This document shows, in pieces, positions 6,982-16,000 of a stretch of 64,000 nucleotides of DNA. A program made the position numbers and the translations under genes. How positions within the stretch are numbered: the first letter of the stretch is position 1; each line of letters opens with the position of its first letter. The notes under the pieces were generated by a model. It had not been told where the DNA came from. It ran no database searches and saw nothing but the letters and a program-made list of their open reading frames with translations. The stretch lies in assembly GCF_008974245.1 (NCBI RefSeq), contig NZ_BBZI01000006.1:191872-255871 (forward strand). The letters are read 5' to 3'. The DNA is from Streptomyces abyssomicinicus (lineage in GTDB: Bacteria; Actinomycetota; Actinomycetes; Streptomycetales; Streptomycetaceae).

Positions 6982-7561
6982 TGAGCACCCTTTCGAGCAG
7001 TGTCACGTCTGGCTGGCCGCCGGCGTTCTCGTCGCCGCCGGGCTGATGGATGGCGACCAGGCCCGCCTCCGCCAAGTCGGCGACGAGGATCCTGGCCACA
7101 CCGAGAGGGATCTGCAGCAGGGCCGAGACCTCGGCGACCGACTTGATCTCCCGGCAGAGGTTGCAGATCCGCTGATGCTCGGGAAGCTGCCCCTGCATCT
7201 GGTGCGGCTGCGCGGTGGTGTGCACCAGCGCCTCGATGGCGAGCTGGTAGCGGGGCCTGGTACGGCCGCCCGTCATCGCGTACGGACGCACCAGGGGGTT
7301 CTTGGCCGACGGCGCCGCGGCGGGCGTCGGCTCGGGACCACGCCGCTGCGGTGCCACGGGCCGCTCGTACGGGGCAGCCGGCTGCCCGTACGGCGAATGC
7401 TGCCCATGACCCGGCCCTTGCGGGTTGTAGGGCGCATACGGCTGCTGGTGCGTGTGGCTCGCAGCGGAGGAAAAGTCGTACGACTGCTCGCCGTGCTGCC
7501 CGTTCTGGCCCTGGTCGTACGACCAGCCGCCCGGGTTCGGACCGCCTGGGGATGTTGCCAC
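6962..7561 (-). CDS. cvnC: Conservon DUF742 protein CvnC (left conservon)
   Basis: A 199-residue DUF742 protein. The conserved winged-helix-like domain (about residues 95-199) begins LVRPYAMTGGRTRPRYQLAI and ends DVTLLERVLSGLRKL. The first 90 residues are low-complexity, rich in Gln, Tyr, Pro and Gly, and this is where it differs from the 130-residue CvnC of the second conservon. The GTG start follows GGAGGAGG by 7 bases; an in-frame start 10 codons earlier lacks such a site. CvnC proteins are thought to link the CvnA sensor to the CvnD GTPase. It follows cvnB by 96 bp and overlaps cvnD. Confidence 0.93.
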   Translation of the reverse strand: MATSPGGPNPGGWSYDQGQNGQHGEQSYDFSSAASHTHQQPYAPYNPQGPGHGQHSPYGQPAAPYERPVAPQRRGPEPTPAAAPSAKNPLVRPYAMTGGRTRPRYQLAIEALVHTTAQPHQMQGQLPEHQRICNLCREIKSVAEVSALLQIPLGVARILVADLAEAGLVAIHQPGGDENAGGQPDVTLLERVLSGLRKL

Positions 7562-7657
7562 TCTCTCTCCTCCTCCAACTGTGCCGGGCACCCAACGTGT
7601 GGACGCCGCGTCCCGAAACCTTACGGTCTCGGGACGCCAAGGCGCACGCGGTGTCTG

Positions 7658-8080
7658 CTAGTTGAGCAGGCTTCCCTGAAGCTCCGCACGAAGATCCGGC
7701 GTAAGTACCGTACCTGCACGGTCGACCAGAAGGGCCATCTCGTACCCCACGAGACCGATGTCCGCCTCGGGGTGGGCCAGCACGGCAAGTGATGAACCGT
7801 CCGAAATGGACATGATGAAGAGGAATCCCCGCTCCATCTCGACCACCGTCTGGTTCACATGGCCGCCCTCGAAGATCCGCGAGGCTCCCGCGGTCAGCGA
7901 GGTCAGACCCGAGGCGACCGCGGCCAGCTGGTCCGCGCGGTCACGCGGGAAGCCTTCCGACATCGCCAGAAGGAGGCCGTCGGCGGAGACCACCACGGTG
8001 TGGGAAACACCCGGGGTGTTGTCCACGAAATTGGTGATCAACCAGTTCAGGTTCTGCGCCGCCTGGCTCATCGGGCTCAC
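7658..8080 (-). CDS. cvnB: Conservon roadblock/LC7 protein CvnB (left conservon)
   Basis: A 140-residue roadblock/LC7-domain protein, the likely regulator or GTPase-activating partner of CvnD. Visible family features include LNWLITNFVDNTPGVSHTVV and VSADGLLLAMSEG near the N-terminus and LGHPE-like VLAHPEADIGLVGYEMALL near the C-terminus. The GTG start sits one base after the cvnA stop with AGGAGCG upstream; an ATG three codons later is a weaker option. It is almost identical to the CvnB at 12660-13082, which implies recent duplication or conversion between the two conservons. Confidence 0.95.
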   Translation of the reverse strand: MSPMSQAAQNLNWLITNFVDNTPGVSHTVVVSADGLLLAMSEGFPRDRADQLAAVASGLTSLTAGASRIFEGGHVNQTVVEMERGFLFIMSISDGSSLAVLAHPEADIGLVGYEMALLVDRAGTVLTPDLRAELQGSLLN

Positions 8081-8081
8081 A

Positions 8082-11000
8082 CTAACGCTCCTGGTTGTAG
8101 GTGCTGTCAGGACCACGGAATTCGTTCCCGTCGGCCTGGCCGTTCGTTTCGTTGCCTGCGGTACGTCCGCGCTGGACGCCCCGCCGCAGGTTGCTCAGCC
8201 GGCCCCGTACTTCGTCGGGGTTGCGGGAGACCTGCGGGCCGCCCTGCGGGGTGGCCTCGGCGGTGCCCTCCACGAGGTTCGCCTTGGGTACCCGCTTCGG
8301 CAGACCGGAAGAGGTCACTCCGCCCGCCTTGGGCTTGCGGAGCTTGGAGGCGGACTCCCAGCGGCCGTCGTTGGCCGAACGCCAGTCGTCGCCCGCGGCA
8401 GCCGGTTCCTGGCCGTTGCCCTGACCGGCGGCGCCGCCGAATCCTCCGCGTCGCGGAAGTCCTGCTTCGGTGGTCGCCGGGCCCTGGCCGAAGCCTACGC
8501 CGTTCTGCATGCCCCCGTCAGGACCCTGCGGGGATTCCGCTTGCGCCCCGTAGCCCTCGGCGTAGTCGTTCTGGTAGCCCTGCTGCTGCTGCCAGTCGTC
8601 CTGGTAGGACTGCTCGCCGTAGTTCTGGTAACCGTCCTGGCCGCCACCCTGGTGCTGGCCCTGACCGGCTTCCGCATAGCCCTGCTCGGGGTAGCCGTTC
8701 ACGGACCCGTCGGCGGCGTAGTACGACTCGTCGTACTGCTGCTGCTCCTGGTAGCCCTGCTGGTCGTAGCCGCCGTCCTGGTAGCCCTGACCGTCCTGGT
8801 AACCCTGGCCGTCCTGGTAGCCCTGGGCCTGGCCCTGGCTCTCGTCGTAGCCCTGGCCGTTGTCGTACTCCGGACGGCTCTGGGACTCCAGGGCGGCGCG
8901 GCGCCCCTCGCGGAGCATCTGGCGGCCGACCGGGTCGAGCTCGCGGACGTCCTCCGGCACCTGCTGGTAGCGGGTGTCGTCGAAGCCCAGCTCGGCGGCG
9001 GTCCGCAGCGGCGCCTGCTCGGGAGCCTGCTGGAGCTGCTGCTTCGGGATGATCTGGGAGACCGTGAACTCGTCGGCCGGCACGTCCTGGGCGACACCAC
9101 CGTGGGTGATGTTGTCCGGGAGCATGACCAGCGAGGTGGTGCCGGCCTGCTCGCCCGAGGGGCGGAGCTGGACACGGATGCCGTGCCGGTCGGACAGGCG
9201 GCCGACCACGAAGAGGCCCATGTGCTGGGAGATCGCGGCGTCCACGGTCGGCGGGTTGGCCAGCTTGTGGTTGATGTCCGCGAAGTCCTCGGCGGTGAGG
9301 CCGATGCCCTTGTCGTGGATCTCGATCATCACGCGGCCGTCCGGCAGACGGGTCGCGGTGACGCGGACCTTGGTCTGCGGGGAGGAGAACGTGGTGGCGT
9401 TCTCCAGCAGCTCGGCGAGCAGGTGCACGAGGTCGGTCACGGCGCGGCCGTGGATCTCGGCCTCCGGGACGCCGGCCAGCTCGATGCGGTCGTACTGCTC
9501 CACCTCGGAGGAGGCGGCGCGCAGGATGTCGACCAGCGGGACCGGCTGGTCCCAGCGGCGGCCGGGCTCCTCGCCGGCGAGGACCAGGAGGTTCTCGCCG
9601 TTGCGGCGCATACGGGTGGCCAGGTGGTCCAGCTTGAAGAGGTTCTCCAGCTGGTCCGGGTCGGCCTCGTTGTTCTCCAGGTCGGTGATCAGGGTCAGCT
9701 GGCCCTCGATCAGCGACTGGTTGCGGCGCGACAGGTTGGTGAAGATCGCGTTGATATTGCCCCGGAGCAGGGCCTGCTCCGCGGCGAGCCGGACCGCCTC
9801 GCGGTGGACCTGGTCGAAGGCGCGCGCGACCTCGCCGATCTCGTCGGTGGTGCTGATCGGGATCGGGACCACGCGGGTGTCGACCCGGCCCGGGTCGGTG
9901 CGCGAGAGCTGGTCGACCAGCATCGGCAGGCGCTGCTCGGCGACGTCGAAGGCCGCGTTGCGCAGGTCGCGCATCGAGCGGCTCATCTGACGGGCGACGA
10001 GACCGGCCAGGACGAAGGCGGCGATGAGGGCGATGAGCACCGCTGCACCGGCGAGGAACGCGGCGGTCTTCGCGTCGTCGGCGACCTTCTGGGAGCCATC
10101 CACCGCGGCGTCGGCGAGGTCGGACTCGATCTTGCCGTAGGCCTCGAACTTCGGGTCGTTGACCTCCTGCCAGGTCTTGGCGTTGACGCCCATGGCCTCG
10201 AGCTGCGCCTTGCCCTCCACGGTGCCCGGGTTGAGCGCGAGGATCACCTTGATGATCTCGGTGGTGTCCGTCAGGTTCTTGTGGAACGGGGTCTCGGCCG
10301 CCGTCTTCTCGAAGCCGCGCTTCACCTCGACCATCTCGGCTTCGAGGCGGTCGGCGTCCTCCTGGCGGCCCGCTCCGGCGTACTCCTCCAGCGCGATGCG
10401 CTCGAGGTAGGCGTAGGAGGAGAGCGTGACCAGCTGGGACATCCGCTCGGCCTCGTCCTCGTCCGGCTTCACCAGGACGTGGGTGCCGATGGAACGCTGC
10501 AGCGACTGGGCGCCCTTGGTCAGCGACATCGCGTACGCGGTACGGCCGTAGGAGACGACGTTGCCCTCGTCGAGCGTGAGCTCGTTGGAGAAGTCCATGA
10601 GGGGGTGGATGACCTTGACGTACCCCTCCTCCGTCCTGGTGCCGGGCAGGCGCTTGGTGTAGGCGCCCTCGCGCAGCGCGGGGAGGAGCTTCTCGGCCTC
10701 GAGGAACAGGTCGCGGCGGCGCTCCAGGCCCTCCTTCTGCGGCAGTTCCTTCAGGACGGTCTTGAACTCCGCGGCCGCCTTGTCGGTGCGCGCGCGGGTC
10801 TCCTTGACGACCGGGTTGTCCTTGCCCTTGCCCTCCAGGAGGGGGGCGGCGCTCCGGTCGCGCTCCTCGGACAGCGCGTCGGCGTAGTCCAGGGCACTCC
10901 GGACGACGCGCGCGGTGGCCGCGGCGTCCTCGGCCTCCTGCCAGGTGTCGATCGACCCCTTGACCTCGACCGCGGCCAGAATGAGGCCGAGGACGACGGG

Positions 11001-11174
11001 TATGAGCATGATCGCGTTCAGACGCGTCCGCACGCGCCAGTTACGGGGCGAAAGACGTCCGCCGCCCGCTTCCGGCGCGGCGACCGGCTCGGAGCCGGGC
11101 AGCTCATCCGCCCGCGGGGGCGGCGTGAAGTTGCCCCGCGCCGACGGCTCGGGTCCGTTCTTGCTTCGCCTCAC
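8082..11174 (-). CDS. cvnA: Conservon sensor-kinase-like protein CvnA (left conservon)
   Basis: A 1030-residue membrane protein resembling a histidine kinase. It has a first membrane segment at about residues 52-70, a large extracytoplasmic sensing region, and a second segment at about 370-393. A HAMP linker and an HATPase domain follow, with N-box LAELLENATTF near 590 and a GIGL motif beyond. I see no standard phospho-accepting H-box, as is usual for CvnA. The C-terminal 300 residues are low-complexity, including repeated GYQDGQ units. The GTG start gives a short basic N-terminus before the first membrane segment. It is the first gene of a four-gene conservon with no cytochrome P450 attached. 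Confidence 0.93.
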   Translation of the reverse strand: MRRSKNGPEPSARGNFTPPPRADELPGSEPVAAPEAGGGRLSPRNWRVRTRLNAIMLIPVVLGLILAAVEVKGSIDTWQEAEDAAATARVVRSALDYADALSEERDRSAAPLLEGKGKDNPVVKETRARTDKAAAEFKTVLKELPQKEGLERRRDLFLEAEKLLPALREGAYTKRLPGTRTEEGYVKVIHPLMDFSNELTLDEGNVVSYGRTAYAMSLTKGAQSLQRSIGTHVLVKPDEDEAERMSQLVTLSSYAYLERIALEEYAGAGRQEDADRLEAEMVEVKRGFEKTAAETPFHKNLTDTTEIIKVILALNPGTVEGKAQLEAMGVNAKTWQEVNDPKFEAYGKIESDLADAAVDGSQKVADDAKTAAFLAGAAVLIALIAAFVLAGLVARQMSRSMRDLRNAAFDVAEQRLPMLVDQLSRTDPGRVDTRVVPIPISTTDEIGEVARAFDQVHREAVRLAAEQALLRGNINAIFTNLSRRNQSLIEGQLTLITDLENNEADPDQLENLFKLDHLATRMRRNGENLLVLAGEEPGRRWDQPVPLVDILRAASSEVEQYDRIELAGVPEAEIHGRAVTDLVHLLAELLENATTFSSPQTKVRVTATRLPDGRVMIEIHDKGIGLTAEDFADINHKLANPPTVDAAISQHMGLFVVGRLSDRHGIRVQLRPSGEQAGTTSLVMLPDNITHGGVAQDVPADEFTVSQIIPKQQLQQAPEQAPLRTAAELGFDDTRYQQVPEDVRELDPVGRQMLREGRRAALESQSRPEYDNGQGYDESQGQAQGYQDGQGYQDGQGYQDGGYDQQGYQEQQQYDESYYAADGSVNGYPEQGYAEAGQGQHQGGGQDGYQNYGEQSYQDDWQQQQGYQNDYAEGYGAQAESPQGPDGGMQNGVGFGQGPATTEAGLPRRGGFGGAAGQGNGQEPAAAGDDWRSANDGRWESASKLRKPKAGGVTSSGLPKRVPKANLVEGTAEATPQGGPQVSRNPDEVRGRLSNLRRGVQRGRTAGNETNGQADGNEFRGPDSTYNQER

Positions 11175-11603
11175 TCGACCAACAACCTCTCGGCGGTCGG
11201 CACCTTCGTCGTGCCGCGGTGTCTCTGGGCCCTTGTGACCAATGGGCAGTTCTGGCATTCCAGCACGCCGGTACGGACAGTTCCAAACGTCCGGACAGGA
11301 CTCGATTCCGCGCGGAATCCGCCCCGCAAACAGGACATATGGACTGTCGCCCGGCAAAAGACGGGGTGTTTGTGCGCGCTGCGGCACCACGCGAACGCGC
11401 GCTGTCGCAGGACGTGGCACATATCTCTGTCGAAATGTTATGAACACGCGCCACCAGGTGGCCAAGGCCACAGAGGCCTGTTGAGGCACGTCATAACTGC
11501 TGTTCCGCGCGGCGCACTTGGGGGCTCGCGAGCGCCCCGGGTGCGCCGGACGGCGGAACCCGGCGGCGCCGGTGGGCGCGGCCGGGTTCCGGGTGCCGCC
11601 GGT
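11175..11603. other. Intergenic region between the two conservons
   Basis: A 429-bp stretch without a convincing gene. It must hold the promoter of the left cvnA and the terminator of the right operon. TGGCATTCCAGCAC at 11253-11266, 79-92 bp upstream of cvnA, is almost identical to TGGAATTCCAGCAC at 17003-17016 upstream of the right cvnA. The middle (about 11330-11450) is less GC-rich than its surroundings. Confidence 0.6.
11555..11590 (-). terminator. Terminator of the right conservon operon
   Basis: GGAACCCGGC pairs with GCCGGGTTCC around a 16-base GC-rich loop, 14 bases beyond the minus-strand cvnD stop. Confidence 0.65.
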
Positions 11604-12179
11604 CTAACGCAGTCGCGCCATCAGGGCGTGTTCCACGAGGTGGATCAGGGCGCCCTTGGCCTCGGCGCGGTGCCGGGCGTCGGTGGCGATGATCGGGGTG
11701 CCGGCGCTGATCTGCAGCGCCTCGCGGACCTCTTCCGGCTGGTAGGGCTGGTGCCCGTCGAAGTTGTTGAGCGCCACGACGAACGGCAGCCCGGAGTTCT
11801 CGAAGTAGTCGACCGCCGGGAAGCAGTCGGCGAGACGCCGGGTGTCCACCAGGACCACCGCGCCGATGGCGCCGCGGACCAGGTCGTCCCACATGAACCA
11901 GAACCGGTCCTGACCGGGGGTGCCGAACAGGTACAGGATCAGGTCCTGGTCGAGCGTGATGCGGCCGAAGTCCATGGCGACCGTGGTGGTGGTCTTCCCG
12001 GACGTGTGGCTGAGGTCGTCGATGCCCGCCGAGGCGGACGTCATGACGGCCTCCGTGCGCAGGGGGTCGATCTCGGAGACGGAGCTGACGAACGTGGTCT
12101 TGCCCACGCCGAAGCCACCCGCCACCACGATCTTCGCCGAGGTGGTCGCCCGGCTCCCGTCAGAGGTTGCGAAGTCCAC
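11604..12179 (-). CDS. cvnD: Conservon GTPase CvnD (right conservon)
   Basis: A 191-residue small GTPase with P-loop GGFGVGKTT near residue 21 and FGTPGQDRF in the switch II region. From the P-loop on it differs from the left CvnD at only scattered positions, such as VSSVSEIDP against VGAVSEINP. It has the same degenerate base-recognition segment (ALNNFDG). Its start overlaps the end of cvnC by 20 bp, exactly as in the left conservon. Its proposed role is as the output switch of the CvnA-D membrane complex. Confidence 0.95.
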   Translation of the reverse strand: MDFATSDGSRATTSAKIVVAGGFGVGKTTFVSSVSEIDPLRTEAVMTSASAGIDDLSHTSGKTTTTVAMDFGRITLDQDLILYLFGTPGQDRFWFMWDDLVRGAIGAVVLVDTRRLADCFPAVDYFENSGLPFVVALNNFDGHQPYQPEEVREALQISAGTPIIATDARHRAEAKGALIHLVEHALMARLR

Positions 12180-12552
12180 TGAGCACCCTTTCGAGCAGTG
12201 TCACATCCGGTGCACCGCCGTTGTTCTCGTCGCCACCCGGCTGGTGGACGGCGACCATGCCCGCCTCGGCGAGGTCGGCGACGAGGATCCGTGCCACGCC
12301 CAGGGGCATGGACAGCAGTGCCGACACCTCGGCCACCGACTTCACCTCCCGGCAGAGGTGACAAATGCGCTGGTGCTCGGGGAGCAGCCCCTGCGTCTGT
12401 GCCGGATTCGCGGTCGTGCTGATCAGCGCCTCGATGGCGAGCTGGTAGCGCGGCCGGGTCCGGCCGCCGGTCATGGCATAGGGCCTGACCAGCGGCCCCT
12501 CTTCCCCGTACTGGTCTCTGTACGGATCGTGAGCGGCGGTTGGCGGGTTCAT
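12160..12552 (-). CDS. cvnC: Conservon DUF742 protein CvnC (right conservon)
   Basis: A 130-residue DUF742 protein. Almost all of it is the conserved domain, from LVRPYAMTGGRTRPRYQLAI to DVTLLERVLSGLRNL. It lacks the long Gln/Tyr/Pro-rich N-terminal extension of the left CvnC. The ATG start follows a purine-rich stretch including GGAGG. It lies 107 bp after cvnB and overlaps cvnD by 20 bp. Confidence 0.94.
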   Translation of the reverse strand: MNPPTAAHDPYRDQYGEEGPLVRPYAMTGGRTRPRYQLAIEALISTTANPAQTQGLLPEHQRICHLCREVKSVAEVSALLSMPLGVARILVADLAEAGMVAVHQPGGDENNGGAPDVTLLERVLSGLRNL

Positions 12553-12659
12553 GCATCCTCCGGGCGGACAGCAAGTCGGATTGAAGTGCCGTAGGCCGGT
12601 GGGGGGTTGCTTTGCTGACGGCCGGACGGTGGGGGACGGTCACATGGCGCGGACAGGTC

Positions 12660-13082
12660 TCAGCGGAGAAGGCTGCCCTGTAGTTCTGCACGCAGGTCGG
12701 GCGTGAGCACGGCGCCGGCGCGGTCGACGAGGAGGGCCATCTCGTAGCCCACCAGGCCGATGTCGCACTCCGGGTGGGCCAGCACCGCGAGCGACGAGCC
12801 GTCCGAGATGGACATGATCAAGAGGAAACCGCGTTCCATCTCGACGACCGTCTGGTTCACATGGCCACCCTCGAAGATCCGCGAGGCTCCCGCGGTCAGC
12901 GAGGTGAGCCCCGACGCGACCGCGGCGAGCTGGTCGGCGCGGTCGCGCGGGAAGCCCTCGGACATCGCCAGGAGCAGACCGTCGGCGGAGACGACGACGG
13001 TGTGGGAGACCCCGGGCGTGTTGTCCACGAAGTTCGTGATCAACCAGTTCAGGTTCTGTGCAGCCTGGCTCATCGGGCTCAA
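12660..13082 (-). CDS. cvnB: Conservon roadblock/LC7 protein CvnB (right conservon), TTG start
   Basis: A 140-residue roadblock/LC7 protein nearly identical to the left CvnB. The start appears to be TTG, directly abutting the cvnA stop (TAG then TTG), with AGGAGCG 6-7 bases upstream. It aligns with the GTG start of the left copy. An ATG three codons later would leave a 15-base gap to the ribosome site and is less likely. The rare codon beside the cvnA stop suggests that translation depends on ribosomes finishing cvnA. Confidence 0.93.
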   Translation of the reverse strand: MSPMSQAAQNLNWLITNFVDNTPGVSHTVVVSADGLLLAMSEGFPRDRADQLAAVASGLTSLTAGASRIFEGGHVNQTVVEMERGFLLIMSISDGSSLAVLAHPECDIGLVGYEMALLVDRAGAVLTPDLRAELQGSLLR

Positions 13083-16000
13083 CTAGCGCTCCTGCTGGTG
13101 AGTGGGGTTCGGGAAGGAACCGGTCTGGCCGGAAGTGGCCTGCCGTCCCTGCGCGATGCCCCGGCGGAGATTGGTCAGCCGGCCCCGCACGGCGTCGGGC
13201 GCGCGGGAGACCTGCGGCCCTCCGGTGTGCTGGTTCTGCTGCGCCGTGCCCGGGACGAGGTTCGCCTTGGGCACCCGCTTGGGCAGGCCGGACGTGGTGA
13301 CGCCGCCCGCGCTGGGCTTGCGGGCGCGCTCAGCCTGGCGGGACAGCTCGTCGTTGGGCGAGCTGCGCCAGGGTGCGGCGGACGGCCGCTGGGGCGCGGC
13401 CCCGGCACCGGGCCGCTGCTGCGTGGGCTGCTGCTGACCCGCCTGCTGCGGCCGGCCCTGCGGGGCCTGCTGCGGCTGCTGCGGGCGCCGGGCCTGCCCG
13501 GGCGCCTGCTGCTGCGGGCCGGGGCGGCCGGCCTGCGGCTGCTGGCGGTGCTGCTGCGGCTGCCCGCCCTGCGGGGCCTGCTGGCCCGGCTGGCCCTGCT
13601 GCTGGCCGGCCTGCTGCTGACCGCGGAACCAGTTGGTCTCCAGCGAGTCGAACAGCGGGGTGCCGCCGTCGGCACGGCCGTTGACCGGCGGCAGGTCGCC
13701 CTGTGCGGGCTGCTGCTGCGCGGCGTAACCGCCGTACTGCGGCTGCTGGCCCGTCTGCGGCTGGGCGAACTGACCGGTGCTCGTGGGGTCCTGGGCCTGG
13801 TACTGGCCCGGGACCGGGAACTGGCCGGTCGACGACGGGTCCTGCGGGTTGCCGTAGCCCTGCTGCGGGTACTGGCCGCCGGCACCGCCGTACTGCGGGG
13901 CCTGCGGCGGCTGCGGGGCCTGCGGACGGCCGCCCTGCTGGGGGTGCTGCCGGCCCGCCGCCGGAGGCTGCTGCTGCGGGGCGGGGGCGTCGAAGTCCGG
14001 GCGGGGGAACTGGGCCGTGGAGCCCGCCCCGTGGTCCTCGACGCGCGGCATCTGCGCGGTCTGGCCGAAGTCGTCGTGGCCGCGCGGCGTGTCGGGCCGC
14101 TGGGCGGGACCGCCCGGCAGCTCGGGGCGCTGGGCGCCGGGAGGCGGCAGCTGGGGCTGACGCTGGCCGGGCTGGCCGCCCTGCGGCGGGTTCGGCCGGC
14201 CCGCGCCGGGGCCCTGCGCCATGCCCTGGCCCGTCCCCGGACCCTGGCCCATGCCCTGCTGGGCGGAGTGCGGGGTGGAGGCGGAACGCTGCGCCGGGAC
14301 GGATCCGCGGCCCTGCTGCGGTGCGGGGCCGGACGGGAAGCCGCCCTGCGGGGCCTGTCCGGCCGGGGCCTGCGCGGCGGGACCGCCGAAGCCGGCGCCC
14401 GCACCGGCACGGCCCTGACCGGGACCGCCGGCGGGCGCGCCGCCCGGACCGCCCTGGTTGCCGGGACCGCCCTGGCCGAAGCCGCCGGGACCGCCCTGGT
14501 TGCCGAAGCCGCCGGGACCGCCCTGACCGAAGGCGCCCTGGCCGCCGAAGCCGCCGGAGCCGGAGTCACGGCCGGGCAGCGCCGGACGGGCCGACTGTCC
14601 CGCGCCGATCGCCGCGCCGGTGCTGCGGCGGGCCGCCGCGGCGCCGGCCGCGGCCGCGGCGACACCGCCGCCGCCCTGGCCGCCCTTGCCGACGGGTGCC
14701 TTCTTGTCGCCCTGCGCGACGTCCACCGGGAGCATGACCAGCGCGGTGGTGCCGCCGGAGTCCGAGGGGCGCAGCTGGATGCGGATGCCGTGGCGCTGCG
14801 AGAGGCGGCCGACCACGAACAGACCCATGCGCCGGGAGACCGAGACGTCCACGGTGGGCGGCGCCGCGAGGCGCTCGTTGATCGCGGAGAGGTCCTCCGG
14901 CGAGAGGCCGATGCCGGTGTCGTGGATCTCGATCAGCGCACGGCCGTCGGGCAGCGCGTGACCGGTGACCCGGACCTTGGTCTGCGGGGAGGAGAACGAG
15001 GTGGCGTTCTCCAGCAGCTCGGCGAGCAGGTGCACGAGGTCGTTGACGACGCGGCCGGCGATCTCGGTCTTGGGGACCGTGGCCAGCTCGATGCGCTCGT
15101 ACTGCTCCACCTCGGAGGCCGCGGCGCGGAGCACGTCGACCAGCGGGACCGGGCGGGTCCAGCGGCGGCCGGGCTCCTCGCCCGCGAGGACGAGGAGGTT
15201 CTCGCCGTTACGGCGCATGCGGGTGGCGAGGTGGTCCAGCTTGAAGAGCGAGGACAGCTGGTCCGGGTCGGCCTCGCGGGACTCCAGTTCGGAGATCAGG
15301 GTCAGCTGGCGCTGGATGAGGCCCTGCGAGCGGCGCGAGAGGTTGGTGAACATCGCGTTGACGTTGCCTCGCAGGAGGGCCTGCTCGGCGGCGAGGCGGA
15401 CCGCCTCGCGGTGCACGTCGTCGAAGGCCGCGGCCACCTGGCCGATCTCGTCGCGGGAGTGCACACCGACCGACTCGACGGTGGTGTCGACGTCCTGCGG
15501 GTCCGACTCGGAGAGCTGCTTGACCAGCTCGGGCAGGCGGTCCTTGGCGACCTTGGTCGCGGTGTCCTGCAGGCGGCGCAGCGAGCGGATCATGGAGCGG
15601 GCCACCACGAAGGCGCCGACCAGGGACACGCCGAGCACGAGGAGGATCAGGACACCGGAGATCAGCGCCTCGCGCTGTGCCTCGTCCTGGAGCTCGCGGG
15701 CCTTCTGCTCCATCTCCTCCAGGAGCGTGTGCTCGATGCTCCCCATCGACTCGATCTTCGTCGAGGCGTCGTCGACCCAGTCCTGGTAGGACTGCTTGCC
15801 CACGTTGCGGCTGCCGTTGGGGCTGAGCACCGTGTTCGAGTACTTGTCGGCGACCTCGATCACGCTGTTGTTCTCGAGCGGCTCGAGCATCTTCTGGCGG
15901 CCGGAGCCGTAGATGGTCTCGAAGGCGTCGAGTTCGCTCTTCTCGCCCTCGCGGGCGGCCTCGCCGTAGAGGCGGTCGTTCTCGGAGATGTCCGCGAAGG

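Noticed and set aside
11242..11484. An 80-codon frame with three Cys between the conservons
   Set aside because: No ribosome site or family, and it overlaps the expected promoter of the left cvnA.
7758..12182. A 1474-codon open frame on the plus strand across the left conservon
   Set aside because: It is antisense to four well-supported cvn genes. Its translation is low-complexity Val/Leu/Arg/Gly, as expected for the shadow frame of high-GC genes.
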